From Candidatus Spyradosoma merdigallinarum (GTDB taxonomy: Bacteria; Verrucomicrobiota; Verrucomicrobiia; Opitutales; UBA953): 21,275 bases of DNA. The stretch is taken from assembly GCA_018713755.1 (NCBI GenBank), contig DVOG01000029.1:1-21275 (forward strand), written 5' to 3'. The position numbers and the translations under genes are program-made. A model generated the notes under the pieces. The model was not told where the DNA came from, ran no database searches, and was given only the letters and a program-made list of their open reading frames with translations. This document shows positions 1 to 7,729 of this stretch, in pieces (within the stretch, counting starts at the first letter, position 1; the number at the start of each line of letters is the position of its first letter).

Positions 1-12
1 TCCCGCGCGATA

Positions 13-669
13 ATGCCCCGCGTTATGGACTTGTTTTCTCTTCGAGAGGAATACACGCACGGAGGCTTGGAGCGCGAGGACCTCGACGAAAATCCTTTCG
101 CGCAGTTTCGCCGCTGGTTCGATCAGGCGTGCGCCGCGAAGCTCGTCGAACCGAACGCGATGACGGTCTGCACGGCGGGAGCGGACGGGCGGCCGTCCGC
201 GCGCACCGTTCTGCTCAAGGCCTACGACGAGCGCGGCTTCGTCTTTTTCACCAACTACACGGGGCGCAAGGCGCGGCAGATTGAAGAGAATCCTTTCGCG
301 GCGCTGCTGTTCCCGTGGGTCGCGCTGGAGCGGCAAGTCGAAGTCGAAGGCCGCGTCGAAAAGATTTCCGCCGCCGAGTCGCTGCGGTATTTCCTGAGCC
401 GGCCTTTCGGCAGTCAGCTCGGCGCGTGGGTTTCGCACCAGAGCACGGTCATTTCCTCGCGTTCGATTTTGCTGAAAAAGCTCGACGAGATGAAACGCCG
501 CTTCTCCGAGGGAAAAGTTCCTCTGCCGGATTTTTGGGGCGGATTCCGCGTCGTTCCCGTGCGCATCGAGTTCTGGCAGGGCCGCCCGAACCGCCTGCAC
601 GACCGCTTCTGCTACACGCGCGAAGACGAAAAAAGCGCGTCGTGGAAAATCGAGCGTCTCGCGCCGTAA
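13..669 (+). CDS. pdxH: Pyridoxamine 5'-phosphate oxidase
   Basis: FMN-dependent cytosolic enzyme that oxidises pyridoxine or pyridoxamine 5'-phosphate to pyridoxal 5'-phosphate, the last step of vitamin B6 synthesis and salvage. The 218-residue product matches the family length and aligns along its whole length with my memory of the E. coli protein. Visible landmarks are the N-terminal REEYTHGGL (11-19), the FMN-binding stretch RTVLLKAYDERGF (64-76), FFTNYTGRKA (78-87), FPWVALERQV (100-109), FWGGFRV, the substrate-binding RLHDR (194-198) and the terminal RLAP. ATG at 13 gives the usual length; ATG at 25 is an alternative. Any ribosome site lies at or beyond the window edge. The lipoprotein gene follows after 20 bases on the same strand, so co-transcription is possible. 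Confidence 0.96.
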   Translation: MPRVMDLFSLREEYTHGGLEREDLDENPFAQFRRWFDQACAAKLVEPNAMTVCTAGADGRPSARTVLLKAYDERGFVFFTNYTGRKARQIEENPFAALLFPWVALERQVEVEGRVEKISAAESLRYFLSRPFGSQLGAWVSHQSTVISSRSILLKKLDEMKRRFSEGKVPLPDFWGGFRVVPVRIEFWQGRPNRLHDRFCYTREDEKSASWKIERLAP

Positions 670-689
670 AGGAAAACGAAATCCTTCCC

Positions 690-2168
690 GTGAAACTCTT
701 TTTCCCGATTTCTTTTCTCGCCGCCGTCGCCGTCCTTTCCGGATGCGCGGGCTACGAAGACGACGCGCAGAAGCTGCGCGCGGAGTGGGCGCGCGGGAAC
801 TTCGCCGCCGCCGCCGCCGTCGCGGGAACGGCGCTCGAAGAGTCCGACGGGAACGACCGTCTGCTGTGGCAGATGGAACGCGCTTCGACGCTGCGCGCGC
901 TCGGGAACGCCGAGGAGGCGTCCTCCGCTTTCGAGGCGGCGGCGGGAACGCTCGCGCATTGGAACGAAACGCCGGAAATTCTGCTTTCGCGCGAAGCGCT
1001 CGCGGGGCTGACGAATCTTTCCGCGCTCCCGTATCGCGGGCGCAGCAGCGATGCCGTCATGCTGCACGCGTATCGCGCGCTGAGCTTTCTCGAAGCGGGA
1101 AATTCCGATTCCGCGCGCGTCGCGCTCAACGCCGCGTACCGGGCGCAGCGCGACGCCGTCGAGCGCAACGCGGAAAACATCGAGAACGCACGGAAGGAAG
1201 CGCGGGAAAACGCCGTCGACGTTCCCGCGATGCTCGAATCGAGCGGGCTGGACAAGCAGCTCGCGCAGCAGGAAAAAGACCTCGCCGGCGTGCGCGTGCT
1301 CGCGGACTACGTCAATCCGTTCGCGACGTGGCTGCACGGCGTTTATTTTCTTCACGCGGGAACGGACGGCGCCGACGCCGAGCGCGCGCGCGTCTCGCTT
1401 TCCCGCGTCGCGGCGATGTATCCGAAAAACGAATACGTCGCCGCGGATCTGGAGCTCGCTTCGCGCGGCGTTCCCGCGCGGGACGAGGCGCTGACTTACG
1501 TCGTCTTCGAAAGCGGGCTCGCGCCGATTCTCGGAACGGTTCGGACGGACACGATGCTGCCGATTCCGATCGGGAGCGGAAACGTCACGCTGATGCCGGT
1601 GAGCATCGCTTTGCCGAAGCTCGTGCTTTCGGACGCGCGGAAATACTGGGGCGTTTTCCCGCTCGTTTCCGGGCAGTACTCGCAGGGCTCCGCCGAACCC
1701 GCGCCCGTTCCCGCGCTGTCCGCGAACGGCGCGCCCGCGCTCGAAGTCTGCGACATGAACAGCGTCGTGCGGACGGAGTTCGACAACGCGTTCCCGTCGG
1801 TGCTCGTGCGCACGATTGTTCCCGCCGTGCTCAAATCCGCGGCTTCCGCCGCCGCGAACGCCGCTGCGCTCGAATACGCGCGCCGCGACGGGAGCGCCGG
1901 CAGCGCCATCGTCGCGCTCGCGACCATCGCCGCGAGCAGCGTCTACACCTACGCGTCTTCCGGAGCGGACGTGCGCTGCTGGCAGACGCTCCCGCAGAAC
2001 TTCTCCGTCGCGCGCGTCAAGACGCCCGCGTCGCGCCGCGTTTCCGTCCGCGTCGGCGGCCGTTCCCGCGACGTCGCGCTTCTTCCCGGGAAAGTCAATC
2101 TCGTCTGCGTGAAAACGACGAGCGAGGGCGGACCGCTCGTCGTCACGCAGTCCGTTTTGCGGGAATGA
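690..2168 (+). CDS. COG3014-like outer-membrane lipoprotein
   Basis: Unnamed lipoprotein of 492 residues. The GTG at 690 is chosen because it places a lipoprotein signal at the N terminus: positive residue K2, hydrophobic segment 3-16 and lipobox L16-S17-G18-C19. The next ~300 residues are alanine-rich helices resembling TPR repeats (for example RASTLRALGNAEEASSAFEAA). The C-terminal part is beta-rich, with a hydrophobic Ala/Ser stretch before it. Size, layout and the two downstream genes match the COG3014 family, which often sits beside YcfL-like and LpoB-like lipoproteins; the assignment is from memory of that gene order plus general features. A Shine-Dalgarno-like AAGGA lies about 16 bases upstream, too far to be convincing. 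A role in envelope or peptidoglycan assembly is inference. Confidence 0.75.
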   Translation: MKLFFPISFLAAVAVLSGCAGYEDDAQKLRAEWARGNFAAAAAVAGTALEESDGNDRLLWQMERASTLRALGNAEEASSAFEAAAGTLAHWNETPEILLSREALAGLTNLSALPYRGRSSDAVMLHAYRALSFLEAGNSDSARVALNAAYRAQRDAVERNAENIENARKEARENAVDVPAMLESSGLDKQLAQQEKDLAGVRVLADYVNPFATWLHGVYFLHAGTDGADAERARVSLSRVAAMYPKNEYVAADLELASRGVPARDEALTYVVFESGLAPILGTVRTDTMLPIPIGSGNVTLMPVSIALPKLVLSDARKYWGVFPLVSGQYSQGSAEPAPVPALSANGAPALEVCDMNSVVRTEFDNAFPSVLVRTIVPAVLKSAASAAANAAALEYARRDGSAGSAIVALATIAASSVYTYASSGADVRCWQTLPQNFSVARVKTPASRRVSVRVGGRSRDVALLPGKVNLVCVKTTSEGGPLVVTQSVLRE

Positions 2169-2194
2169 AGCGCGTTCCCGTCGCTTTTCCGCGC

Positions 2195-2222
2195 TTCACA
2201 CGGAAAGAAATTCGGCTATAAT
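2195..2222 (+). promoter_or_regulatory. Sigma-70-type promoter for the YcfL-like gene
   Basis: TTCACA (2195-2200), a 16-base spacer and a perfect TATAAT (2217-2222). Transcription would start near 2229 and give a leader of about 20 bases carrying AAAGGAA before the ATG at 2249. It suggests that the YcfL/LpoB/HAD genes can be expressed independently of the upstream lipoprotein gene. Confidence 0.65.
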
Positions 2223-2248
2223 GCGCGGGAACCGAAAAAGGAATTGCC

Positions 2249-2683
2249 ATGCCGAAAAAAATACTGAAGAAAACTTCCGCCGTTCTCGGCGCTTTCGCCG
2301 TCTGCGCTCTCGCCGCTTGCGCGCCGTCCGTCAACACCGTCGAAAACGCGGATGCCGGCGCGAACAAATCCCTCATGCAGGACAAACGCGTCATCACGGA
2401 CTGGGGGACGGAAGATTTCGCGGACATCATCGAAATCCGCGCGGGAACGACGGCGGACGGGCAGAATCTGCGCGTGCAGATTGAAATCGAGAACTCGGAC
2501 AACGACGACGTCGGACGCCTTTCCTACCGCGTCGAATGGTTCGACGCGCAGGGGCTGAAAATCGAAATTCCGTCGGCGTGGATTCCGCTCGCCGTTCAGC
2601 CGCGCAAGCGCGAGACGATCACGCTCGTCGCCCCCGTTCCCGCCGCGCGCGATTTCCGCGTTTCGTTCAAGCGCAGCGAATGA
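2249..2683 (+). CDS. YcfL/DUF1425-family lipoprotein
   Basis: Lipoprotein of 144 residues. The signal sequence has K3, K4, K7 and K8, a hydrophobic core (12-21) and lipobox L21-A22-A23-C24. The mature domain is a single beta-sandwich-like region: an NLRVQIEIEN strand, then the YRVEWFDAQGLKI segment and a PRKRETITLVAPVPAARDFRVSF tail. This pattern of 'relative' extracytoplasmic beta domains is typical of YcfL (DUF1425). In enteric bacteria ycfL lies immediately upstream of lpoB (ycfM), and here it also precedes an LpoB-like gene, which supports the call. This is one of few genes here with a good ribosome site (AAAGGAA, about 7 bases before ATG). Function of the family is not settled. Confidence 0.8.
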   Translation: MPKKILKKTSAVLGAFAVCALAACAPSVNTVENADAGANKSLMQDKRVITDWGTEDFADIIEIRAGTTADGQNLRVQIEIENSDNDDVGRLSYRVEWFDAQGLKIEIPSAWIPLAVQPRKRETITLVAPVPAARDFRVSFKRSE

Positions 2684-2737
2684 GCGCGCGTTCCCGCGGA
2701 CATTTTTCCTTTCAGAAACACAAAACAAAAAGACGTC

Positions 2738-3322
2738 ATGAAAAAACAGATACGGATTCTTTCGGCGGGAACGCTCGCCGTTTTCTCGGTCGCGCTCGCC
2801 GCCGGATGCGCGGCGGACAAAGCCCGCTACGTCGAGGCGGGCGGTCCCGAAACGGTCGTTTCGCTCAACCAGGTCGACATTCAGGATTTCCAGACGGCGA
2901 CGGACGCGCTCGTCGCCGACATGCTGCTTTGGGACGCGTTTTCGGGAACGAAGAAGCCCGTCGTCGCGCTCAGCCGCGTCGTCAACGACACGACGGACAA
3001 TTTCAACACGGACTTGCTCACGAACAAGGTGCAGGAATCGATTCTGAAAAGCCGCAAGGCCGTCGTTTCGATGTCGATGAGCGTCGACCGCGGCGCGGAC
3101 GTCGTGCGCCAGGACGCCGCCGCGCTCGGCGCCGCGCAGACGGTCGTTCCCGACCTGACGCTTTCCGGGAAGATTTCCGAAGTCGCGGCGCGCGCGGGAT
3201 CGACGAAGCAGGTGTCGTACGTTTTCTCGCTGCGCCTCGTCGACGTGAAGACCGGCAACGTCGTTTGGATGGGCGAAAAGACGCTGACCAAGCAGGGCGA
3301 GAAAAACGCCGTCGGCTGGTGA
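2738..3322 (+). CDS. lpoB: LpoB-like penicillin-binding protein activator lipoprotein
   Basis: Outer-membrane lipoprotein of 194 residues that by family would reach through the periplasm and stimulate a class A penicillin-binding protein. Signal: K2, K3, R6, hydrophobic 12-22, lipobox ending at C24. Diagnostic stretches are LNQVDIQDFQTATDALV, PVVALSRVVNDT, the KVQESILKS helix, VVPDLTLSGKI and the final SYVFSLRLVDVKTGNVVWMGEKTLTKQG, all typical of the LpoB/YcfM CsgG-like fold. It starts 54 bases after the YcfL-like gene. No Shine-Dalgarno site is visible. Which penicillin-binding protein it would act on cannot be seen here; ftsI further along is class B, not the usual partner. Confidence 0.85.
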   Translation: MKKQIRILSAGTLAVFSVALAAGCAADKARYVEAGGPETVVSLNQVDIQDFQTATDALVADMLLWDAFSGTKKPVVALSRVVNDTTDNFNTDLLTNKVQESILKSRKAVVSMSMSVDRGADVVRQDAAALGAAQTVVPDLTLSGKISEVAARAGSTKQVSYVFSLRLVDVKTGNVVWMGEKTLTKQGEKNAVGW

Positions 3323-3340
3323 GTTTTTTTCTTTTTCGCG

Positions 3341-3985
3341 ATGAGGCTGAACGATTCGCTCCTGCGGGGCATTTCCGCTGTCGTCTTCGATTTCGGCGGC
3401 GTCGTCATGGACGTGGATTTGTCGCGGACGGTCGAAGCGTTCGCGCGGCTCGGCGTGAAAAATCTCTCGGCGGCGGAAACGCAGGTCGGCTCGGGAACGT
3501 TTTTCGAAGCGAACGAGCGCGGCGATTTCGCTCCGGGAGAATTTTGGACGAAACTGCGGGAACGTGCTCCGGAGCTTGCTTCGCGCACGGACGCGGAACT
3601 GCACGCCGCCTGGGACGCGCTTCTGGGCGACTTTGATCCCGCGCGCATCGCGCTGCTGCGCGAACTGCGTTCCCGCTGTCGGATTTTTCTGCTGAGCAAC
3701 ACGAATCCGCAGCATCGCGAAACGATTCTGCGGCGCTTTTCCGAGCAGATCGGCGGCGACATGAACGCGCTCTTCGAGCAGGCGTTTTATTCCGATTTGC
3801 TCCGCTGCGTGAAGCCGAATCGCGAAATTTACGAGAAGGTCGAAAAGCTCGCGGGGCTTGTTCCCGCGGAAACGCTTTTCATCGACGACAAGGAGGAAAA
3901 CGTCGCCGCCGCGCGGGAATGCGGCTGGCGCGCGCATCGTCTCGATCCCGCGAAAGAAACGATTCTCGATTTGTTCCGCGCCTGA
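3341..3985 (+). CDS. HAD-superfamily phosphatase (YihX-like, subfamily IA)
   Basis: Cytosolic haloacid-dehalogenase-type hydrolase, 214 residues. Motif I is FDFGGVV (16-22) with nucleophile D17; motif II is LLSNTN with S119; motif III is K158 in CVKPNREIYE; motif IV is FIDDKEEN with D182 and D183. The helical cap lies between residues ~25 and 95. As in YihX (alpha-glucose-1-phosphatase), the second position after the nucleophile is Gly rather than the usual Asp, so the acid/base residue of motif I is atypical but this is normal for that subgroup. Substrate is unknown. It starts 18 bases after the LpoB-like gene and probably shares its transcript. No Shine-Dalgarno site is visible. Confidence 0.88.
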   Translation: MRLNDSLLRGISAVVFDFGGVVMDVDLSRTVEAFARLGVKNLSAAETQVGSGTFFEANERGDFAPGEFWTKLRERAPELASRTDAELHAAWDALLGDFDPARIALLRELRSRCRIFLLSNTNPQHRETILRRFSEQIGGDMNALFEQAFYSDLLRCVKPNREIYEKVEKLAGLVPAETLFIDDKEENVAAARECGWRAHRLDPAKETILDLFRA

Positions 3986-4019
3986 ACTCGACGCGGGAGC
4001 GTCCGATTTTCGCGCAGGG

Positions 4020-4059
4020 AAGCGCGCTCAGTTGATTTTTTCGCTGAGCGCGCTTTTTT
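4020..4059 (+). terminator. Rho-independent terminator between convergent genes
   Basis: An inverted repeat of about 12 base pairs (AAGCGCGCTCAG at 4020-4031 with its complement at 4044-4055) is followed by a T tract on the plus strand, ending the lipoprotein-HAD transcript. The stem overlaps the stop codon (4028-4030) of the convergent gene; in that direction there is no T tract, so it acts mainly for the plus strand. Confidence 0.75.
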
Positions 4060-5164
4060 CTTCGACTTTGATTTCCCGCGAGACGAAATTGGAAAAATGA
4101 ACGCCGGAATTTTCCCAGAATTTCGCCTTCCCGCGAATCAGCTCGACCGCGGCGTCCGTGAGCTTGTCCTCGGTCTCGGCGTTTCGGACGGCGGCGGAAA
4201 TTTCCGCCAAATCGCGTTTCCAGCGTTCCCGCGCCGCGTCGGAAAGCGAGACGTCGATGACCACGCGTTCGCCCGGCTTCGCGATTTTGACGACGCGGCG
4301 CACGGGCAGAATGTCGCGGTGCGACGCGCTGATCAGAACCGGGCGGTTCAGCGGGAGCGCGACGCGCGTCGGCGAGCCGTCCGCGTTCAGCCGGACGTCG
4401 ACGCCGCCGATTTTCAGCGCAACGCCCGGAAGCGTCGCGTTCCCGCGCGTTTCCGCGACGGAATACGCGCCGTCCGCGTTTTTCTTCAGCAGCGGGAACG
4501 TCATCGCTTCGAGCGCGCAGACGATTTCCGCTTCCGCGGTCGGCGCGGCGTCGCCGGAAAGGACGATTTTCTTCTCCGCGATTTTTTCTGCGAGCGCCGC
4601 CGCGAGCTCGTCCGTCGCGTCAAGCGCGAGCATTTCGCGTTGGGCGTCGCCGAAAACCGGCGCGGAGAAAATTTTTGAGCCGCGTCCGGCGTCGACGACG
4701 TCGCCCGTTCCCGCGACCAGGGAATACGCGACGTTCTGCCGCGCGTAAATCGTTCCTGCGCGCTGAAATTCGAGCGTCGGCGAAATCTGCAAAATCAGCG
4801 CGTAGTCCGCGCCCGCGAGCGAAGCGGCGTCCGCCGGCGAAAGTCCGGAAAAGAGCGAATCCCCGGCGACGCGCTCCGCGGTTTCTTCTCCTGCGAGAAA
4901 ATCCGGCGTCCGCACGGGAACGCCGACGGCGGCGAGCTGCGCGGCGACGCTCGACGCCAGCGTTGTTCCCGCGCTTTCCGGCAGCTTCGCTTCGGAAGCG
5001 CCGCGGACGAGGAGGAGCACGGCCGGCGGCGCTTTTTTCGCGGCGGAGGGCGCTGCCGCGGCGTTCGGATTCGTTGCCGTTTCCTGCGCGTCCGCGGGAA
5101 CGCCCGCGAAGCAGCTCAGCGCGCAGGCGGCGAGAACAGTTCGGAGTAGAAAATTCTTTTTCAT
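4028..5164 (-). CDS. Secreted protein with LpoB/CsgG-like N-terminal region
   Basis: 378 residues, not confidently assigned to a named family. It has an export signal: K2, K3, hydrophobic 10-22, plausible signal-peptidase I site after A26 (ADA|Q). An early LAAC (11-14) resembles a lipobox, but the signal would be unusually short. After a Pro/Ala-rich linker, residues ~48-180 look like an alternating alpha/beta domain (VLLLVRG, a long helix, GADYALILQIS, NVAYSLVAGTGDVVDAG). The segment order D-Y-x-L-x-x-x-I-S ... Y-S-L ... T-G-x-V-V resembles the end of the LpoB-like protein encoded at 2738-3322. The C-terminal half has beta-strands like a PEGA-type domain (RPVLISASHRDILPVRRVVKI) and a final helix. 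A 7-bp inverted repeat (5168-5174/5181-5187) lies just before the start. Function unknown; an envelope role is inference. Confidence 0.8.
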   Translation of the reverse strand: MKKNFLLRTVLAACALSCFAGVPADAQETATNPNAAAAPSAAKKAPPAVLLLVRGASEAKLPESAGTTLASSVAAQLAAVGVPVRTPDFLAGEETAERVAGDSLFSGLSPADAASLAGADYALILQISPTLEFQRAGTIYARQNVAYSLVAGTGDVVDAGRGSKIFSAPVFGDAQREMLALDATDELAAALAEKIAEKKIVLSGDAAPTAEAEIVCALEAMTFPLLKKNADGAYSVAETRGNATLPGVALKIGGVDVRLNADGSPTRVALPLNRPVLISASHRDILPVRRVVKIAKPGERVVIDVSLSDAARERWKRDLAEISAAVRNAETEDKLTDAAVELIRGKAKFWENSGVHFSNFVSREIKVEEKSALSEKIN

Positions 5165-5228
5165 CGCGGGGAAATTCTGTTTTCCCCCGCTCGGCTTTGC
5201 AAGCGCCGTTTCCCGCGGCGCGGGAGCG

Positions 5229-6179
5229 TCATCCTTTTTGCGCGTCGCAGAATTTCGTGCACAGGTGAAGTCCAGCCATGCGCACGGCGACGCCGTTGGT
5301 CACTTGGCGCAAAATGACGGAGCGCGGGCCGTCGGCGATTTCGCTTTCGAGTTCGACGCCGCGGTTGATCGGGCCGGGGTGCATGATAATCGCGCCGGGC
5401 TTCATCAGCGCGAGGCGTTCCCGGTTCAGTCCGAAAAACGCCGTGTATTCTCCGAGCGAGGGGAAATGCGTCGTCGTCTGCCGTTCGTGCTGGATGCGCA
5501 GGAGCATCACGGCGTCCGCTTCGGAGAGCGCGTCCTCCATGTTGTGCGCGATGCGCACTCCCGGGAACGCGAGGAATTCTTCGGGAACGAGCGTCGTCGG
5601 GCCCGCGAGCGTGACTTCGACGCCGAGCTTGGTCAGGCAGTGAATGTTCGAGCGCGCGACGCGGGAGAAAAGAATGTCGCCGAGGATGGTGACTTTTTTC
5701 CCGCTCAAATCGCGGCCGAAATGTTCCCGCAGCGTGAATGCGTCGAGCAGCGCCTGCGTCGGGTGCGCGTGCGCGCCGTCGCCGGCGTTGATGACGGGAA
5801 CGTCGAGCACTTTTGAAAGATACGACGCCGCTCCCGCCGCCGAGTGGCGCATGATGACCATGTCCGCCATCAGCGAGCGGATGTTCATCGCGGTGTCGCG
5901 GAGCGTTTCGCCTTTGGTGCGGGAGGAGGTCGTTTCGTTGAGCGAAAGAATGTCCGCGCCGAGACGCCGCGCGGAAACTTCGAACGCGGAGCGCGTGCGC
6001 GTGCTCGGCTCGAAGAAGAACATCGCGACGGTGCGGTTTTTCAGCGTGTCGAATTTTTCGCGGCCGCCGAACGAGGCCTTGAAGATTTCCGCCTGCGCGA
6101 AAAGCGTTTCGAGCTCGTCGCGCGAAAGCGGCTCGACGGCGATGAGATCCTTGCGGTTCCAAACGGTGGGTTTCGACAT
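5229..6179 (-). CDS. pyrB: Aspartate carbamoyltransferase catalytic subunit
   Basis: Cytosolic enzyme joining carbamoyl phosphate to L-aspartate, the first committed step of pyrimidine synthesis. Length 316 matches the family. Carbamoyl-phosphate site FFEPSTRTR (55-63) and the SSRTKGET loop with K89 reaching into the active site; HPTQ (139-142); C-terminal HPGPINRG (267-274). The phrase SLNETTSSRTKGE and the Gln-rich RIQHERQ loop support aspartate rather than ornithine specificity. No pyrI regulatory subunit or pyrC is adjacent; it stands alone, divergent from the glycosyltransferase gene. No Shine-Dalgarno site. The short leader contains a GC-rich hairpin followed by a T run, discussed separately as a possible attenuator. 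Confidence 0.96.
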   Translation of the reverse strand: MSKPTVWNRKDLIAVEPLSRDELETLFAQAEIFKASFGGREKFDTLKNRTVAMFFFEPSTRTRSAFEVSARRLGADILSLNETTSSRTKGETLRDTAMNIRSLMADMVIMRHSAAGAASYLSKVLDVPVINAGDGAHAHPTQALLDAFTLREHFGRDLSGKKVTILGDILFSRVARSNIHCLTKLGVEVTLAGPTTLVPEEFLAFPGVRIAHNMEDALSEADAVMLLRIQHERQTTTHFPSLGEYTAFFGLNRERLALMKPGAIIMHPGPINRGVELESEIADGPRSVILRQVTNGVAVRMAGLHLCTKFCDAQKG

Positions 6180-6202
6180 AAAAAGATTCAGGCGAAAAAA
6201 AA

Positions 6203-6240
6203 GTGTTGCGGAGAGCGGGAACGCCCCGCTCCAAAAAGAG
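6203..6240 (-). promoter_or_regulatory. GC hairpin and T run in the pyrB leader (possible attenuator)
   Basis: Upstream of pyrB on the minus strand, an 8-bp stem (GAGCGGG with CCCGCTC plus one G-T pair, around 6215-6235) carries one copy of the CGGGAACG word. It is followed about 9 bases later by eight T residues, then 20 bases of leader before ATG. The gap between stem and T run is longer than in a standard terminator, so this may be only a chance structure. Confidence 0.2.
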
Positions 6241-6386
6241 GATTTTTGACGAATTGCGCGGGCGCGGCAACAGGAAAAAATCCGCGGCGCGCAAATCGTT
6301 TCCGCACGGGAGAACCGCCCGGTTCGCGGGAACGCGCGTTTTTATTTCTTGCGTTTTGGCGTTTAAAAATAGAGCCTTTCGGCGCG

Positions 6387-7646
6387 ATGCCGAAGTTCCG
6401 GACAGTCTGTCTTTCGAATGCGTTTCCGCCCGATTCCCGCTGCGGAGCGTTCGCGGCGGCGGCGGACGCGATGCTCGGGAACGTCGCGCGTTCCCGCGGC
6501 TGGCTGCTGCGGCGCTTTTGCGGCGCGTTCGAAGGCGGCGTTCCCGCGGAGGATTTTTTTCCGGAGCTTTCGCGCATGGACGGCGACTCCGCCGACGCGC
6601 GGCTTTGGCGGGGCTACCGGCGGCTGTCGTCGCGCTCCGTCGCCGTCGCGGCGGACGTCTCGAAGGCGGCGCGGCGCGGGGACGCGTTTCTGATTCTGAA
6701 TCCGCGCGGGCTTTCCGTGCAGGAGTGGGGGCTGGCGCTGACGCAGGCGCGGACGCCGATCCCGTGGGCGGATTCCGACTGGCCGCGCAATTATCCGGCG
6801 TGCGATCCGTTCTGGACGTTCGCGCTGCGGCACCGGCATTCTTTTTTTCCGCCGACGCTCATCGCCGCGGCGCTGGTGCGTTCGCTTTACGGGGAAAGTT
6901 CTCCCGCCGCCGAAAATTTCTGCGGCGTGCGCGCGGCGATTTTCGCGTCGGAATCGCTGCGGGAACGCAACGCCGCGGCGTTCCCGAACCTGGAGCGCTC
7001 CGCCGTGATCGCTCCGGCGGTGGACGGCGCGCTTTTTCCCTTTGAAGAAACGTCCGCTGAGCGTTCCCGCGTTTGGGGATGGGACGGCGGATTTTCGGAA
7101 AGCTCCGGCGTGCTGACGGCGCTCGACGCGTTCGCGCACCAGGCGGAAAAAACTCCGTCGCTGCGGCTGCTGATCGCCGGCGACGCGGGAACGGCGGACG
7201 CCGCCGCGCTGCGAGCGAGAATTGCGGGCGTTCCCGGGCTCGCGGAGCGGATTTCGTTTCTCGGCGCGGTTCCGCGGGAACGCCTCGCGGAGGATTTTTT
7301 CCGGCGAATCGGGCTCTACGTCTTCATCCCGAAAGACGAAAGCGCGTTCCCGCTGGAAGCGGCGGCGGCGATGTCCTGCGGCTGTCTCGTCTTGGGCGCG
7401 ATGACGGAGGAGCTGAAGAACCTTGTTCCTGCGGATTATCTGCCGCTGCTTTTCAACGCGCGCGCTCCGGAAACGGCGCGCCTCGTGGCGGAGACGGCGG
7501 CGCGGACTTCGCCGGAAGAATGGGCGCTGGCGGCGGCAGACTGCGCGGCGCGCGTGCAGGAAAAATGCTCTCCTTCGCGCACGGAAGCGGCGCTCGCGGA
7601 CTTCGTCGAAGCGGCGGCGGGATCGCCCGGCGCGGGAACGGAATGA
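6387..7646 (+). CDS. GT-B fold glycosyltransferase (GT4-like)
   Basis: 419 residues from ATG 6387; upstream in-frame codons run into the pyrB promoter region and are not expected to be translated. The C-terminal domain is typical of family 4 glycosyltransferases: SSGVLTALDAFAHQAEKTPSLRLLIAGDAG (acceptor/donor hinge and first strand), RISFLGAVPRERLAEDFFRRIGLYVFIPKDESAFPLEAAAAMSCGCLVLGA (donor nucleotide-sugar site). The usual E-x7-E is compressed to E-x5-E (ESAFPLE), which is odd and may mark a divergent subgroup. The N-terminal domain is poorly conserved and I cannot name the acceptor; lipopolysaccharide or exopolysaccharide synthesis is a guess. It stands alone between pyrB and the LOG gene, without a polysaccharide cluster around it. 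No Shine-Dalgarno site. Confidence 0.82.
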   Translation: MPKFRTVCLSNAFPPDSRCGAFAAAADAMLGNVARSRGWLLRRFCGAFEGGVPAEDFFPELSRMDGDSADARLWRGYRRLSSRSVAVAADVSKAARRGDAFLILNPRGLSVQEWGLALTQARTPIPWADSDWPRNYPACDPFWTFALRHRHSFFPPTLIAAALVRSLYGESSPAAENFCGVRAAIFASESLRERNAAAFPNLERSAVIAPAVDGALFPFEETSAERSRVWGWDGGFSESSGVLTALDAFAHQAEKTPSLRLLIAGDAGTADAAALRARIAGVPGLAERISFLGAVPRERLAEDFFRRIGLYVFIPKDESAFPLEAAAAMSCGCLVLGAMTEELKNLVPADYLPLLFNARAPETARLVAETAARTSPEEWALAAADCAARVQEKCSPSRTEAALADFVEAAAGSPGAGTE

Positions 7647-7691
7647 TTTCTTTTTTTCTCGAGAGCGGAAACGGAAATATTTTCCGCGCGG

Positions 7692-7721
7692 TTGATTTCG
7701 TCGGGGAAAAACCTGTAAAAT
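7692..7721 (+). promoter_or_regulatory. Promoter of the LOG gene (near-leaderless)
   Basis: TTGATT (7692-7697), an 18-base spacer ending in TG, and TAAAAT (7716-7721). The ATG at 7730 begins 8 bases after the -10 element, so transcription should start at or within a base or two of the start codon, giving a leaderless mRNA. Confidence 0.55.
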
Positions 7722-7729
7722 CGGGCGCG

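Noticed and set aside
2167..2200. Terminator after the COG3014-like gene (GAAGCGCG ... CGCGCTTC)
   Set aside because: An 8-bp inverted repeat exists but no T tract follows and it overlaps the next promoter.
2216..3937. Long minus-strand open frame (573 codons) across the lipoprotein and HAD genes
   Set aside because: Arg/His-rich shadow of well-supported plus-strand genes; such frames arise from high GC at third codon positions. Similar long shadows at 743-2221, 14679-16166 and 13592-14929 were dropped for the same reason.
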